NCBI GenBank assembly: GCA_951812665.1
Contig: CATOST010000030.1
Location: 62,001 to 126,000 of the forward strand
Direction of reading: 5' to 3'
DNA from: an uncultured Acidobacteriota bacterium
GTDB taxonomy: Bacteria; Acidobacteriota; UBA6911; RPQK01; JAJDTT01
Length of the DNA: 64,000 nt
A program made the translations under genes and the position numbers. Every line of letters begins with the position of its first letter. Positions within the stretch are counted from its first letter, which is position 1. The notes below the pieces were generated by a model, which saw nothing but the letters and a program-made list of their open reading frames with translations, had not been told where the DNA came from and made no database searches. Below are positions 8,003 through 17,336 of this stretch, in pieces.

Positions 8003-9307
8003 ATGAAAGCCGGAATCGGGGTCTGCGCTTCCTCCATATTGATGCTGGCCACGGCCGCGTTCCCGCTCCTGCCGGCTCAGGAACAGGAGCCCAACTACGA
8101 CGAGAAGAAGGTCCCCGATTACGTCCTCCCCGATCCCCTGACAACAGGGGATGGCCGCCGTGTGGCGAACGCCCGGGACTGGCGGGAGGTCCGCCGTCCC
8201 GAGATCCTGGAACTCTTCCGCTCCCAGATGTACGGACGCCGTCCCGGACCGCCCCGGGAACTGAGATCCCGGGTGACCTCCATGGAATCCCGTGCACTTG
8301 GCGGCACAGCCGTCCGCAAAGAGGTCTCGCTTTACTTGAACACGGATCGTGAACTGCCCCGGATGGATCTCCTGATCTACCTGCCGGCGTCCCGTTCCGG
8401 TCCGGTCCCGGCCTTTCTGGGTCTCAACTTCAACGGAAACCACTCCATCCATCCCGACCCGGGCATCTCCCTGACCAGAACCTGGATGCGACCTTCCAAG
8501 GTGGAGGGTGCGGTGTTGGAAAACCGGGCCACGGAGAAGGGCCGCGGAACACTGTCCCGCCGCTGGCCGGTGGAGAAGATCATCGGCCGCGGCTACGCCC
8601 TGGTGACGGCCTACTACGGGGACACCGATCCCGACGACGACGACGAATTCCGGAATGGGGTCCACCCTCTGTTCTACCGGCCGGGACAGACGCGGCCCGA
8701 CGCCGACGAGTGGGGCTCCATCGCCGCCTGGGCCTGGGGATTGAGCCGGGCCCTGGACTACCTGGAGACCGATCCGGGAGTCGACCAGCACAAGGTGGCG
8801 CTACTGGGTCACTCCCGGTTGGGCAAGACCGCCCTCTGGGCCGGCGCCGAGGACGAGCGCTTCGCCCTGGTCATCTCCAACAATTCCGGGTGCGGCGGGG
8901 CGGCCCTGAGCCGACGCCGCTTCGGGGAGACGGTCGCGAGGATCAACCGGGTCTTTCCCCATTGGTTCTGTGGGAATTTCAAGCAATACGGCGGCAGGGA
9001 GGAGAGGCTCCCCATGGACCAGCACCTGCTGGTGGCCCTGATGGCCCCCCGCCCGGTCTACGTGGCCAGCGCGGTAGAAGACCGATGGGCGGACCCAAGA
9101 GGCGAGTACCTGTCGGCCCGGCACGCCAGCCCCGTCTACGCCCTCCTGGGAGTTCCCGGACTACCTGGAGACTCCATGCCCGGCGTGAACCAGCCCCTCA
9201 TGGGCACCATCGGCTACCACATCCGGAGCGGCCGGCACGACGTGACCGACTACGACTGGGACCGGTATCTGGACTTTGCGGATCGGCACCTGCGCAAAGG
9301 CCCTTAG
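8003..9307 (+). CDS. secreted alpha/beta-hydrolase, CE15 glucuronoyl-esterase-like
   Basis: 434 residues with an N-terminal signal (MKAGIGVCASSILMLATAAF, cleaved near LPAQ). The nucleophile motif is GHSRLGK with Ser271, close to the GCSRxGK of CE15 glucuronoyl methylesterases. It is followed by ISNNSGCGGAAL, FPHWFC, and a late His in RSGRHDVTDYDW that could complete the triad. CE15 enzymes cleave esters between glucuronate on hemicellulose and lignin alcohols; many marine or soil homologues have unclear substrates. It lies just after sulfatase 2. Its last four bases overlap the convergent apaH gene. Confidence 0.78.
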   Translation: MKAGIGVCASSILMLATAAFPLLPAQEQEPNYDEKKVPDYVLPDPLTTGDGRRVANARDWREVRRPEILELFRSQMYGRRPGPPRELRSRVTSMESRALGGTAVRKEVSLYLNTDRELPRMDLLIYLPASRSGPVPAFLGLNFNGNHSIHPDPGISLTRTWMRPSKVEGAVLENRATEKGRGTLSRRWPVEKIIGRGYALVTAYYGDTDPDDDDEFRNGVHPLFYRPGQTRPDADEWGSIAAWAWGLSRALDYLETDPGVDQHKVALLGHSRLGKTALWAGAEDERFALVISNNSGCGGAALSRRRFGETVARINRVFPHWFCGNFKQYGGREERLPMDQHLLVALMAPRPVYVASAVEDRWADPRGEYLSARHASPVYALLGVPGLPGDSMPGVNQPLMGTIGYHIRSGRHDVTDYDWDRYLDFADRHLRKGP

Positions 9308-10029
9308 CCGGAAATGGCCGGAATTCTGACGAGCCGGTCCTCTTCCTGGCACCACGCCGTCAACTCGCCTCCGTACACGCAGCCCGAATCCAGGCCCATG
9401 GTGAGGCGGTTCCGGTAGAACCCTCGCGCCGCCCAGTGCCCATGGACCACCAGGGCGTTGCCCCGGTAGAAGCTGTCCCACGGTTGGTAAGGGGGCGTGC
9501 AACCGGCCGGGGGACCGCTGTACTTCAGGGGAAGACCCTCGGCGGTGCAGCAGCGGACCGACGTGGCGAAGCGCACGCCGTCGCTCCGGAGCCAGGCGTC
9601 GTCGTGAGGTTCCGCGTTGAGCCTCCGGGCCGCCGCCGGCAGATCTGTCCAAGCGGGTTTCAAGCCGGCGTGCACGATCCACGCCTCGCGGCCGTCTCCC
9701 TCCGATGGGAGATGCACCAGCACCGGGCAGGCTCTCAGCCGGGCCATGAGCTCGTCGACGTCAGGTGCGGCAAAGAGTGTCCGGAGGGATCCGGGCGGCT
9801 CGGGCCGGACTCCCGAAAAGGCGAGGAGAGCGTGTATCTCGTGGTTCCCCAGAAGCGAACGCCCGCCAACGTCCAACCAAAGCCTCAGAGCCGCCAGCGA
9901 GTCGGGTCCCCGGTTGATCAGGTCGCCAAGGCACCACAACTGGTCCCGGTTCGGATCGAACCGGATGACCGAGAGGAGCTTTTCGAACTCCCGGGCGCAA
10001 CCCTGAATATCGCCTACGACCCAGCGCAC
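9304..10029 (-). CDS. apaH: symmetrical bis(5'-nucleosyl)-tetraphosphatase
   Basis: 241-residue metallophosphoesterase that hydrolyses Ap4A to two ADP. The metal-binding blocks are in order: GDIQGC at residues 6-11, GDLINRGPDS, and GNHE, followed by HGHWAARGFY. The length is somewhat below the roughly 280 residues of the E. coli enzyme. It lies about 60 bases downstream of purL on the same strand, so cotranscription with purL is plausible. Its stop overlaps the stop of the esterase gene coming the other way. Confidence 0.88.
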   Translation of the reverse strand: MRWVVGDIQGCAREFEKLLSVIRFDPNRDQLWCLGDLINRGPDSLAALRLWLDVGGRSLLGNHEIHALLAFSGVRPEPPGSLRTLFAAPDVDELMARLRACPVLVHLPSEGDGREAWIVHAGLKPAWTDLPAAARRLNAEPHDDAWLRSDGVRFATSVRCCTAEGLPLKYSGPPAGCTPPYQPWDSFYRGNALVVHGHWAARGFYRNRLTMGLDSGCVYGGELTAWCQEEDRLVRIPAISG

Positions 10030-10092
10030 GACACCTCACCGGCCACTGCAGCGCGTTGCAATTCGCTCAACTGGGGACATGCCCCTGGTGAT

Positions 10093-13000
10093 TCAGCGAT
10101 CACACCATTCCCGGGCGTTCTGGAAGAGCCGGAGCCACGGGGAGACTTCCAGGCGATCCTTCCAATCCTGTGGCATCCAACCCCACTGCCATTTCAGGGA
10201 GGTTCGCTCCGGATGGGGCATCATGGCGAGATGGCGGCCGTCGGGGGAACAGAGTGCGGCGATTCCGTCTGTCGACCCGTTGGGGTTGAGGGGGTAGTCG
10301 TCGGTCACCTGACCTGCGTCGTCCACAAAGCGGATGGGCGCCAATCCCTGATCCCGGATCCGAGCCAGCGTGGACTGCTTCGGAAAGAACGCCCGCCCCT
10401 CCCCGTGGCTCACCCAGATGCCCAGGACGGAATCGGCCATCCCCTTCAACATCACCGCCGGACTCTCCTGAATGCGAACCGTCGAGAAACGGGACTCGAA
10501 CCGTCCCGACCCGTTGCGGACAAACCGGGGCTGGTCCGCGGTCCCGATCCCCCTCCAGGGGACCCATCCCAGCAGGGCCATGAGCTGACAACCGTTGCAC
10601 ACTCCCAGGCTGAAGCTGTCGGGCCGGCGGTAGAAGCGCTCGAACTGTTCCCAGAGTCCCGGATTGAACCGGATAACTCCGGCCCAACCTTTTGCCGAGT
10701 CCAGGACGTCCGCGTAGCTGAAACCGCCGACGAAGGCGACCCCGCGGAATGAGGAGAGTCGGACGGCGCCGGAGAGCAGGTCGGACATGGTCACGTCCCA
10801 GGCTTCGAAACCGGCTAGGTGAAACGCCGACGCCATCTCCCGGTCCCCGTTGCTTCCTTCTTCCCGCAAGATGCCCACCTTCGGCCGACCATCACCTGCG
10901 AGCCGGTCCGGCACGGTTGCCCGGGGAGTGAACGATAGGGAGTAGGCCGGGGCCCGCCGACACTTCAGGGACCGGCGCTCCTGGCGGGCACAGTCCGCAT
11001 TGGTCTGCAGCAGCTCGATCCGGTAGCTGGTCTCTTCCCACAAATCCCGCAGTTCCCGGACGTCTCCTTCCAACACCACAGCGCCACCCACCCGGATTTC
11101 CACCCGGGATTCCGCCAGTGTGCGGCCAATCATCCGGCACGGAACATCCGCGCCCTTCAGGATCTGGCGAACCCGGCCCTCCGTCTCGGGACCCACCTCC
11201 AGGACCAGTCCCAACTCCTCGGAGAACAGAAGGGGAAGAACATCCTCGCCTTCAGCGCCGTCCAGATCCACCTCGACGCCGCAATCTCCCGCAAAGGCCA
11301 TCTCCAGGATCGTCGTCAGCAGTCCGCCTTCGCTCCGATCGTGGCCGCTGGACAGCAGGCGCTTTCCAATCAGAGTTTGGACCGCCTCGAAGGACCGGCC
11401 CAGGAGCCCGGCATCCTCCAGATCCGGGGGTTCGTCACCCAACTGTCCGTACACCTGAGCCAGAGCCGAGCCTCCGAGACGGTTCCGCCCCGAGGACAGG
11501 TCGAGGAACAGGAGACGGCCGCGCCCCGGCAGCTTGAGGTCTGGTGTGACCGTTCGCGTGATGTCGGGACAGGTGACGTAGGCGGACAGGACCAGTGCCC
11601 CGGGCGCCTTCACCGTCTCCTCCCGGCCCGAGTCGACCAGGGGCGCCAAGGCCGCCATGGAAAGGCTGTCCTTGCCCCCGTCCACGGCGATTCCCAGTTC
11701 CAGGAGGGTGTCCCGTAGCGCCACCGCGGCGGCGTAGACGAGGGCTCCCTCCCCCGGGAGCTTGGCCGGCCACATCCAATTGCCCGAGCACTTCACGTCC
11801 TGCAGATGACTCACCGGAGCCCAGACCAGGTTGGTCAGGGCCTCGGCCAACGACATCCGGGCCATGGCGCCGGGATCCAGCAACCCCAGAATCGGCCTTT
11901 CCCCAATAGCGGTGGCCGCACCGGTGGACCCGAAGTGGCTCTGGGCGATGACCGAAACGTCCGAAAGGGGCAGTTGGAGAGGACCGACACATTGTTGCCG
12001 GGCCACCAGACCGGTCACACTACGGTCCACCTTGTTGGTCAGAAACCGCTTGGACCCCACCGAGACCAGCCGAAAAACCCGCTCCAGCGCTTCCCGGACC
12101 GATGCCGAGCCGGGAAGCCGAAGCGGCCTCAGTTGCGGCGCCACCCGATCGAGCTGGAAGACCTTTTGCGGCATGGATCCCAGCACCTGTTCCAACTCCA
12201 GGTCCACCGGAGTCGAACCGTCCCGTTCGTCGAAAAGGACGATACGGCCGTCCCCCGTGACCCGTCCGACGAAAGCGGCGGGAACCTTCTCCCGCCGGCA
12301 GAGATCGAGAAACAGCCGGGAGTCGTCCGGTCTCAGCAGCAGAGCGTCCTGCTCCTGGTATTCGGCCACCCAGATCTCCAGAACCGACAGCGTCTCGTCT
12401 CCGACGGGGATTTTTCGAACCTCGATCCTGGCCCCGGCCGGCTCCGCGATCTCCTTGAGCACGTTGCAGTTTCCGCCGGCGCCCTGGTCGTGGATGCTGA
12501 CGATGGGATTCCCTGCCCCCATTTCCACGCAGGCGCGGATCACCCGGTTGACCTTCTGCTCCATCTCGGCGTCGCCCCGCTGGACGGCATTGAAGTCCAG
12601 CTCGGCTACGTTCTCACCCTGCACCATGCTGGAGGCGGCCCCCCCGCCAAGACCGATGCGATAGGCGGGACCTCCGATCTTGACCACCCACATCCCCGCT
12701 TCGGGCACGTCCTTGCGCCGGTGGCGGGCGTCGATCTGGCCGATGCCGCCGGTGAACATGATGGGCTTGATCCATTCCCGCCGTTCGCCATTGGAGAGAC
12801 GCAGGCCGAACGACCGTGTAAAGCCCTGGATCAGCGGTTCCCCGAACTTGTTGCCGTAGTCGGAAGCGCCGTCGCTGGCCTCGATCTCGATCCGGAGGGG
12901 AGAGGCCAGGTTCTCCGGATATCTGAAATCGCTGTCCTCCCAGGGCTGCTCGTACCCGGGAATCCGCAGGTTGCCCACGCAGTAGGCGGCCGTCCCGGCC

Positions 13001-14013
13001 ACCACCAAGGATCCCTTCCCGGTGGCGTGGACGTCCCGGATACGCCCGCCGGTCCCCGTCTCCGCTCCCGGGAAGGGAGCCACTCCCGACGGGAAATTAT
13101 GGGTTTCGGCCGTAAAAATGATGTCGTGGTCCACCTTTGAGGCCACCATCGGCCCCGGATGTCCCGGCTCCGCCGGTAGCAGGGTCTCGATCCGGTATCC
13201 GCGAATCGCGCTGGAGTTGTCCCGAAACGCGATGACGCTGTTGCGGGGATTGGCCCGCATCGGTTCCTGGATCAGTTCCAACAGCGACGACGACTGTTCC
13301 TGCCCGTCAAGCACCATCCGGCCCTTGAAGAACCAGTGGCGCGAGTGCTCGCTGTTGGACTGGGCGATGTCGAAGCACTCCACGTCGGTGGGGTTGCGGC
13401 CCAGCCGGCGAGCGAATAGATCCGTGTAATAGTCCAGGTCCCAGTCGTCGAAGGCGAGACCCGCCTCCCGGTTCAGCCGCTCCAGCGCGCCCCGGCCCTC
13501 TTGGAGAACGGGGACCTGAAAACTGGCCTCGGGGCGGACCGCACCGTCGAAAGACGTTAGGGGTGAAGAGTAGGGGAACTCGGTCATCCGGTCGTGGACC
13601 AGTTCCAGGAAGCGGCTCCTTTGATGATCCGGGAGCGGGCCCGTTCCCCGTATAAGGTACCGCCGGGATCGTTCGATCCGAGTGATCTGCTCCAAACCGC
13701 AGGAATGGCAGACGGAGACGGCATTGGTGCACCAAGCCGTCTTGAAGCTCAACCGGGGTCCCACTTCGAGACAGCTACCCTCGCCGGAGAGAAAGGACCG
13801 CTCACCGAATCGGGCCGGCTCGAAGGTCTCGCCCAAGAGCCAGGACAAGATCGCCTCTCCTTTTTCGGTCAGCCGGCCGGCGGCCTCCACGTAGAAGCAG
13901 AACTCGGTCTCGATCTTCCCGATCTCCAAGCCCAGCGCCGCGCGGACCTGGCGGTTCAACTCCCGCTCGCCCGCTTCGGTGAGCGCCGGTGCCCGGAAGA
14001 ACTGTATCAGCAC
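10093..14013 (-). CDS. purL: phosphoribosylformylglycinamidine synthase, large single-chain type
   Basis: 1306-residue FGAM synthase, the fourth step of purine synthesis, of the fused proteobacterial type (E. coli PurL is 1295 residues). The N-terminal domain begins MLIQFFRAPAL. Two AIRS-like halves follow, with FTAETHNFPSGVAPFPGAETGTGG and HDQGAGGNCNVLKE. The C-terminal class I glutaminase carries the catalytic cysteine in GVCNGCQ and the His/Glu pair in HPERTSLKW. The GTG start at 14013 is supported by GGGAGGA just upstream. A single fused gene means no separate PurS/PurQ is needed. Confidence 0.95.
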   Translation of the reverse strand: MLIQFFRAPALTEAGERELNRQVRAALGLEIGKIETEFCFYVEAAGRLTEKGEAILSWLLGETFEPARFGERSFLSGEGSCLEVGPRLSFKTAWCTNAVSVCHSCGLEQITRIERSRRYLIRGTGPLPDHQRSRFLELVHDRMTEFPYSSPLTSFDGAVRPEASFQVPVLQEGRGALERLNREAGLAFDDWDLDYYTDLFARRLGRNPTDVECFDIAQSNSEHSRHWFFKGRMVLDGQEQSSSLLELIQEPMRANPRNSVIAFRDNSSAIRGYRIETLLPAEPGHPGPMVASKVDHDIIFTAETHNFPSGVAPFPGAETGTGGRIRDVHATGKGSLVVAGTAAYCVGNLRIPGYEQPWEDSDFRYPENLASPLRIEIEASDGASDYGNKFGEPLIQGFTRSFGLRLSNGERREWIKPIMFTGGIGQIDARHRRKDVPEAGMWVVKIGGPAYRIGLGGGAASSMVQGENVAELDFNAVQRGDAEMEQKVNRVIRACVEMGAGNPIVSIHDQGAGGNCNVLKEIAEPAGARIEVRKIPVGDETLSVLEIWVAEYQEQDALLLRPDDSRLFLDLCRREKVPAAFVGRVTGDGRIVLFDERDGSTPVDLELEQVLGSMPQKVFQLDRVAPQLRPLRLPGSASVREALERVFRLVSVGSKRFLTNKVDRSVTGLVARQQCVGPLQLPLSDVSVIAQSHFGSTGAATAIGERPILGLLDPGAMARMSLAEALTNLVWAPVSHLQDVKCSGNWMWPAKLPGEGALVYAAAVALRDTLLELGIAVDGGKDSLSMAALAPLVDSGREETVKAPGALVLSAYVTCPDITRTVTPDLKLPGRGRLLFLDLSSGRNRLGGSALAQVYGQLGDEPPDLEDAGLLGRSFEAVQTLIGKRLLSSGHDRSEGGLLTTILEMAFAGDCGVEVDLDGAEGEDVLPLLFSEELGLVLEVGPETEGRVRQILKGADVPCRMIGRTLAESRVEIRVGGAVVLEGDVRELRDLWEETSYRIELLQTNADCARQERRSLKCRRAPAYSLSFTPRATVPDRLAGDGRPKVGILREEGSNGDREMASAFHLAGFEAWDVTMSDLLSGAVRLSSFRGVAFVGGFSYADVLDSAKGWAGVIRFNPGLWEQFERFYRRPDSFSLGVCNGCQLMALLGWVPWRGIGTADQPRFVRNGSGRFESRFSTVRIQESPAVMLKGMADSVLGIWVSHGEGRAFFPKQSTLARIRDQGLAPIRFVDDAGQVTDDYPLNPNGSTDGIAALCSPDGRHLAMMPHPERTSLKWQWGWMPQDWKDRLEVSPWLRLFQNAREWCDR

Positions 14014-14033
14014 GAATCCTCCCTCCGGGCTCT

Positions 14034-14039
14034 ATTGTA
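14034..14039 (-). promoter_or_regulatory. -10 element of purL
   Basis: Reading the minus strand gives TACAAT 20 bases before the GTG start of purL. A convincing -35 at the right distance is not seen. The leader would be about 14 bases, carrying GGGAGGA as ribosome binding site. Confidence 0.4.
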
Positions 14040-14119
14040 GCCCTCCACTCCCGACAAGATGGGGACTGTTGAGCGACGGGGAAGTCCTGCCGGGGACCTT
14101 GGACGTGGACGCTTCGTAG

Positions 14120-14125
14120 TAGACT
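14120..14125 (+). promoter_or_regulatory. candidate -10 element (TAGACT) of the DUF2007 gene
   Basis: GTAGTAGACTGGG lies about 20 bases before the ATG at 14142. The same string GTAGTAGACTGGG precedes the thioesterase gene at 38257, and TATAG(T/A)CTGG precedes both sulfatases. TAGACT resembles a -10 box; the GGG after it is shared. Confidence 0.4.
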
Positions 14126-14141
14126 GGGCGGAAGAAACCCC

Positions 14142-14486
14142 ATGACGGACCACGATGACTTGAACATCGTCTTTGCCGGCAGCGTCTTCGACGCAACGCT
14201 GGTCAAGAACCTGTTGGAAAGCGCCGGAATCGAGTCCTTCCTGCTGGACGAGCAGATGGGAAGACTGATCCCCAGCTACATTTCCGCATTCGGGGCCGGA
14301 GCGGTCAAAGTGGCGGTGAGGCCGGCCGATGCGGACGAGTCGCGGGAGGTGTTGTCGGCCTCCCGAGAGTCCCCGCCGGAAGAGACCGGAAGCTGGGAGT
14401 GTCCCCACTGCAGTGAAGCCATCGAGGCACAGTTCGGGGCGTGCTGGAGTTGCCAGACGCCCAGGCCTGAGAAAAAGCATGATTAG
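14142..14486 (+). CDS. DUF2007-family small protein with C-terminal zinc ribbon
   Basis: 114 residues. The N-terminal half (VFAGSVFDATLVKNLLESAGIESFLLDEQ) matches the DUF2007 putative signal-transducing fold. The C-terminal tail CPHCSEAIEAQFGACWSC holds two CxxC pairs that should bind zinc. The molecular role of this family is not established. It is divergent from purL, sharing the 128-base intergenic region, and marks the left edge of the disturbed island. Confidence 0.75.
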   Translation: MTDHDDLNIVFAGSVFDATLVKNLLESAGIESFLLDEQMGRLIPSYISAFGAGAVKVAVRPADADESREVLSASRESPPEETGSWECPHCSEAIEAQFGACWSCQTPRPEKKHD

Positions 14487-14720
14487 GACATGGGAACCCT
14501 TGAGGTCGACTTTCCCCTGCTGAACGAGGGCCGCCATGGACCTCTCCCCGACTGGCGGTGGGAGATGGGTCACTACCGCTTTCGATCGGGGCCAGAGCAC
14601 GACACAGGCCTGATCGTCCGCGAATGCGGAAAGCGCCGAGATCGAACCGGACATTTGGAGAAGTCGCCACGTCGGGCTCACAGCGAATGTCGCCGAACGT
14701 CACCACGACTCACCGCATCA
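14487..14720. other. noncoding stretch at the left edge of the accessory island
   Basis: No supported gene here. A plus-strand reading of 78 codons from 14490 shows no recognised domain and no ribosome binding site. The sequence passes into a decayed leucine-rich-repeat reading frame near 14,720. Confidence 0.4.
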
Positions 14721-15039
14721 CGGTGACGGTAGCTGTGTCCCAGCGGACGGCCCTGGGGGCGCTGTACGATGCTCTGGGCGGATCGGATTGGACCCATATC
14801 GACAACTGGCTGACCGACGCGTCGGCGGAAAGGACTGTACGCACTCTGACGGTTGGCTCGGGGCCGGCGCGATGACGGAATGGCATGGGGTTCAGGCCGA
14901 CTCCCTGGGACGCGTAACGGGACTCGACCTAAGCGGCAACGGACTTGCGGGGCGGCTCCCGGGCAGCTTGTTTCGACTGGGCCAGTTGACCGAGTTTCGG
15001 GTCGGCGGCAACACCCTCTCTGGCCGATTACCGTGGTGA
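14721..15039 (+). pseudogene. leucine-rich-repeat protein fragment, frameshifted
   Basis: The first part reads SQRTALGALYDALGG and SDWTHIDNWLTDAS in one frame. The second part reads MTEWHGVQADSLGRVTGLDL and the leucine-rich repeat LSGNGLAGRLPGSLFRLGQL in another frame, ending at a stop after GRLPW. Together they are the start of a plant-type LRR domain of the kind found in large secreted bacterial proteins, so a frameshift near 14,820-14,870 and truncations on both sides are implied. No start signal is evident. Confidence 0.6.
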
Positions 15040-15163
15040 TTGACCCGTCTTCCCCTGCAAGAATTCCACTACGTGAACACGGATCTCTATACCCCGAAGG
15101 CGGCCTCGTACCGCACTTGGTTGCACGCCATTTCGTCTCACGAAGGCACGGGAATGACGTGCC

Positions 15164-15418
15164 GCCAATGGATGGGACCTGCATGACATGCACGGGAACG
15201 TGTGGGAGTGGGTGCAGGACTGCTGGAACCGGAGCTACCAAGGAGCACCGACAAACGGCTCGGCGTGGGAGTGCGGGGACTGTTCCCTGCGCGTGTTGCG
15301 CGGCGGGTCCTGGGTCAACGACCCCTGGCTCCTGCGCTCCGCGACCCGCGCCTGGAGTTCCACCTCGAACCGGAGCTACGGCAACGGGTTCCGCGTGGCC
15401 CGGACGATTACTCCTTGA
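15164..15418 (+). pseudogene. SUMF1/C-type-lectin-fold C-terminal fragment with hypervariable block (VR-like copy 1)
   Basis: About 84 codons reading ANGWDLHDMHGNVWEWVQDC and on to GFRVARTITP and a stop. It aligns with the C terminus of the intact protein at 17,857-18,972, including bases past the stop codon (CTTGAATCTTTAA). Upstream of 15,164 the match ends abruptly, so this is a truncated copy; an internal ATG at 15,188 has no ribosome binding site. The segment between GGSW and GFRVA differs strongly from the other copy at codon positions 1 and 2 while the scaffold residues LRSA and GFRVAR are kept. This is the pattern of a DGR variable region. Confidence 0.7.
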
Positions 15419-15434
15419 ATCTTTAAATCCTACG

Positions 15435-15469
15435 GGGGTCTAGGCTGAACTTCCAGCCTGTCTGACCCC
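15435..15469. other. two-stem hairpin downstream of VR-like copy 1
   Basis: Nested inverted repeats: outer GGGGTC (15435-15440) with GACCCC (15464-15469), inner AGGCTG (15442-15447) with CAGCCT (15454-15459). It begins about 17 bases after the stop codon. No T-run follows, so it is not a classical terminator. Confidence 0.55.
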
Positions 15470-15544
15470 AACTTTCATTGCAAGTCATTGATCCGAAAGG
15501 GCTTCTCTCGAATTGTGGGCCGAAGTGTGTACCCATGTATTGAC

Positions 15545-15573
15545 TTGACTGTATTTTCCTTATTGTTTATAAT
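15545..15573 (+). promoter_or_regulatory. sigma70 promoter of the IS1634-type transposase
   Basis: TTGACT (15545-15550), a 17-base spacer, and a perfect TATAAT (15568-15573). The start would be near 15,580, about 24 bases before the ATG. It lies in an AT-rich patch unlike the surrounding GC-rich DNA. Confidence 0.75.
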
Positions 15574-15603
15574 ATCTTTGGTTTCTGGAAATACAGAGTA
15601 GCC

Positions 15604-17319
15604 ATGTATATTGAAGCCGTCCCCAACCGGAACTCTCCCCCCGCCGTCCTCCTGCGCGAGTCCTACCGCCAGGACGGCAAGGTCAAAAAACGCACCCTCG
15701 CCAACCTTTCCAAATGGGACCCCGACCTGGTCGCTGGCCTGCGCATCCTGCTCAAGAAGGGCACCGCCGTGGCCAACCTCGAAGCCTCCCTCGACATCGT
15801 TCGCTCCCAACCCCACGGCCACATCGCCGCCCTGGTTGGCTCCCTGCGCAAGATCGGCCTGGATCGCTGCCTGGGCCCGCCCAGTCCTCAGCGCGATCTG
15901 GTCATCGCCCTGGTCGTGGCCCGTCTCGCCCATCCACGCTCCAAGCTCGCCACGGCCCGCGGCTTGCAGGCCGCCACCCGCACCGATTCCCTCGCCGACG
16001 TCCTCGGCCTCCCCGACCTCAACGAAAACCACCTCTACGACGCCATGGACTGGTTGCTCAAGCGCCAGGACGCCGTGCAGAAGCGCTTGGCCCGGAGACA
16101 CCTGAAAGAAGGATCGCTGGTTTTGTATGACCTGACTTCCTGCTATCTCGAGGGCCGTCGCTGCAAGTTGGCCAAGCGCGGGTACTCGCGCGACGGCAAG
16201 CGTGGAAAACTCCAGATCGAGATCGGACTCATCTGCAACCGGGACGGGTGTCCGGTGGCCGTCCCGGTCTTCGAAGGCAACACCTCCGATCCCGCCACCG
16301 TGGGACCGGTCCTGAAGACGTTGAGAAACCGTTTCGGGCTCTCGCGCGTGGTCTTGGTGGGGGATCGCGGGATGCTCATCCAGGCCCGGATCCGTGAAGA
16401 AGTCCAGCCCTCGGGACTGGACTGGATCACCGCCCTGAGGGCTCCGGCCATCCGCCAACTGGTGGAGTCGGGATCGGTGCAAAAGTCCTTGTTTGACGAG
16501 CGGAACCTGTTGGAGATCCGCTCGGACGCCTACCCGGACGAGCGCCTGATGGTCTGCCGCAATCCGTTGCTGGCTCGGCAGCGGGCCGCCAAGCGCCAAG
16601 AGCTGCTCGCCAAGACCGAAGAGCTGCTGGAGCCCATCGCCGCCTCCACCCGTCGCGAGCGCCGCCCCTACCGGGGCCGGGACCGGATCGCGCTGCGGGT
16701 CGGCAAGGTCCTCAACAAGTACAAGATGGCGAAGCACTTCGACATCGACATCGGCGACGAGTCCTTCGCTTACCGAAGAAACCAGGAATCGATCGCCGCC
16801 GAGGCGGCTCTGGACGGTCTGTACGTCGTGCGCACCAGCCTGCCGGCCGAGGAGATGGACGCCGAGGCGACGGTGCGCGCCTACAAGGGGTTGAGCGTGG
16901 TCGAGCAGGCCTTCCGCAGTTACAAGACCGTGGACCTGAAGGTCCGCCCCCTCTATCACTGGTCCAACGACCGGGTTCGCACTCATGTCTTCCTGTGCCT
17001 GCTCGCCTATTACGTCGAGTGGCACATGCGCCGGCGCCTCGCTCCCCTGCTGTTTGATGATCCGGACCCGAACGGCGCCCCGCGCCCCTCTGTGGTGGCG
17101 CCGGCGAAGGTGTCTCAGGCTGCCCAGAAGAAAGCCCAGTCCAAGCGCACGCCCGACGGCCTGCCCGTGCACAGCTTCCGCACCCTGCTGGAGGATCTGG
17201 CGACCATCGTTCGGAATCAGGTGGTGCCGAAGCTCCCCGGAGCCCGTCCCTTCACCATCGTGACCCGGCCCACGCCGTTACAGCAGCAAGCGCTGGATCG
17301 ACTTGGAGTTCGCCTATAG
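15604..17319 (+). CDS. IS1634-family DDE transposase
   Basis: 571 residues, full length for the family and without internal stops. The N terminus (MYIEAVPNRN..LLRESYR..KVKKRTLANLSKW) is typical of IS1634. The predicted catalytic residues are Asp176 in LVLYDLTSCYLEG, Asp254 in VVLVGDRGML and Glu434 in GLSVVEQAFRSYK, with the downstream HVFLCLLAYYVEWHM segment of the IS4-type fold. It could therefore be active. Transposition would act on the element's own ends, which I could not delimit. Confidence 0.88.
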   Translation: MYIEAVPNRNSPPAVLLRESYRQDGKVKKRTLANLSKWDPDLVAGLRILLKKGTAVANLEASLDIVRSQPHGHIAALVGSLRKIGLDRCLGPPSPQRDLVIALVVARLAHPRSKLATARGLQAATRTDSLADVLGLPDLNENHLYDAMDWLLKRQDAVQKRLARRHLKEGSLVLYDLTSCYLEGRRCKLAKRGYSRDGKRGKLQIEIGLICNRDGCPVAVPVFEGNTSDPATVGPVLKTLRNRFGLSRVVLVGDRGMLIQARIREEVQPSGLDWITALRAPAIRQLVESGSVQKSLFDERNLLEIRSDAYPDERLMVCRNPLLARQRAAKRQELLAKTEELLEPIAASTRRERRPYRGRDRIALRVGKVLNKYKMAKHFDIDIGDESFAYRRNQESIAAEAALDGLYVVRTSLPAEEMDAEATVRAYKGLSVVEQAFRSYKTVDLKVRPLYHWSNDRVRTHVFLCLLAYYVEWHMRRRLAPLLFDDPDPNGAPRPSVVAPAKVSQAAQKKAQSKRTPDGLPVHSFRTLLEDLATIVRNQVVPKLPGARPFTIVTRPTPLQQQALDRLGVRL

Positions 17320-17336
17320 ACGGACGTACCCAGTAG

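Noticed and set aside
10093..10752. Plus-strand 680-codon frame 8710-10752 as a gene
   Set aside because: It runs through the esterase, antisense apaH and antisense purL and has no recognisable domain; it is a shadow.
15188..15418. VR-like copy 1 as the DGR template repeat
   Set aside because: A template would show AAC/AAT codons at the variable positions. Here those codons are already diversified (gtc, gac, ctc, tac, ggc), so it is a target-like copy.
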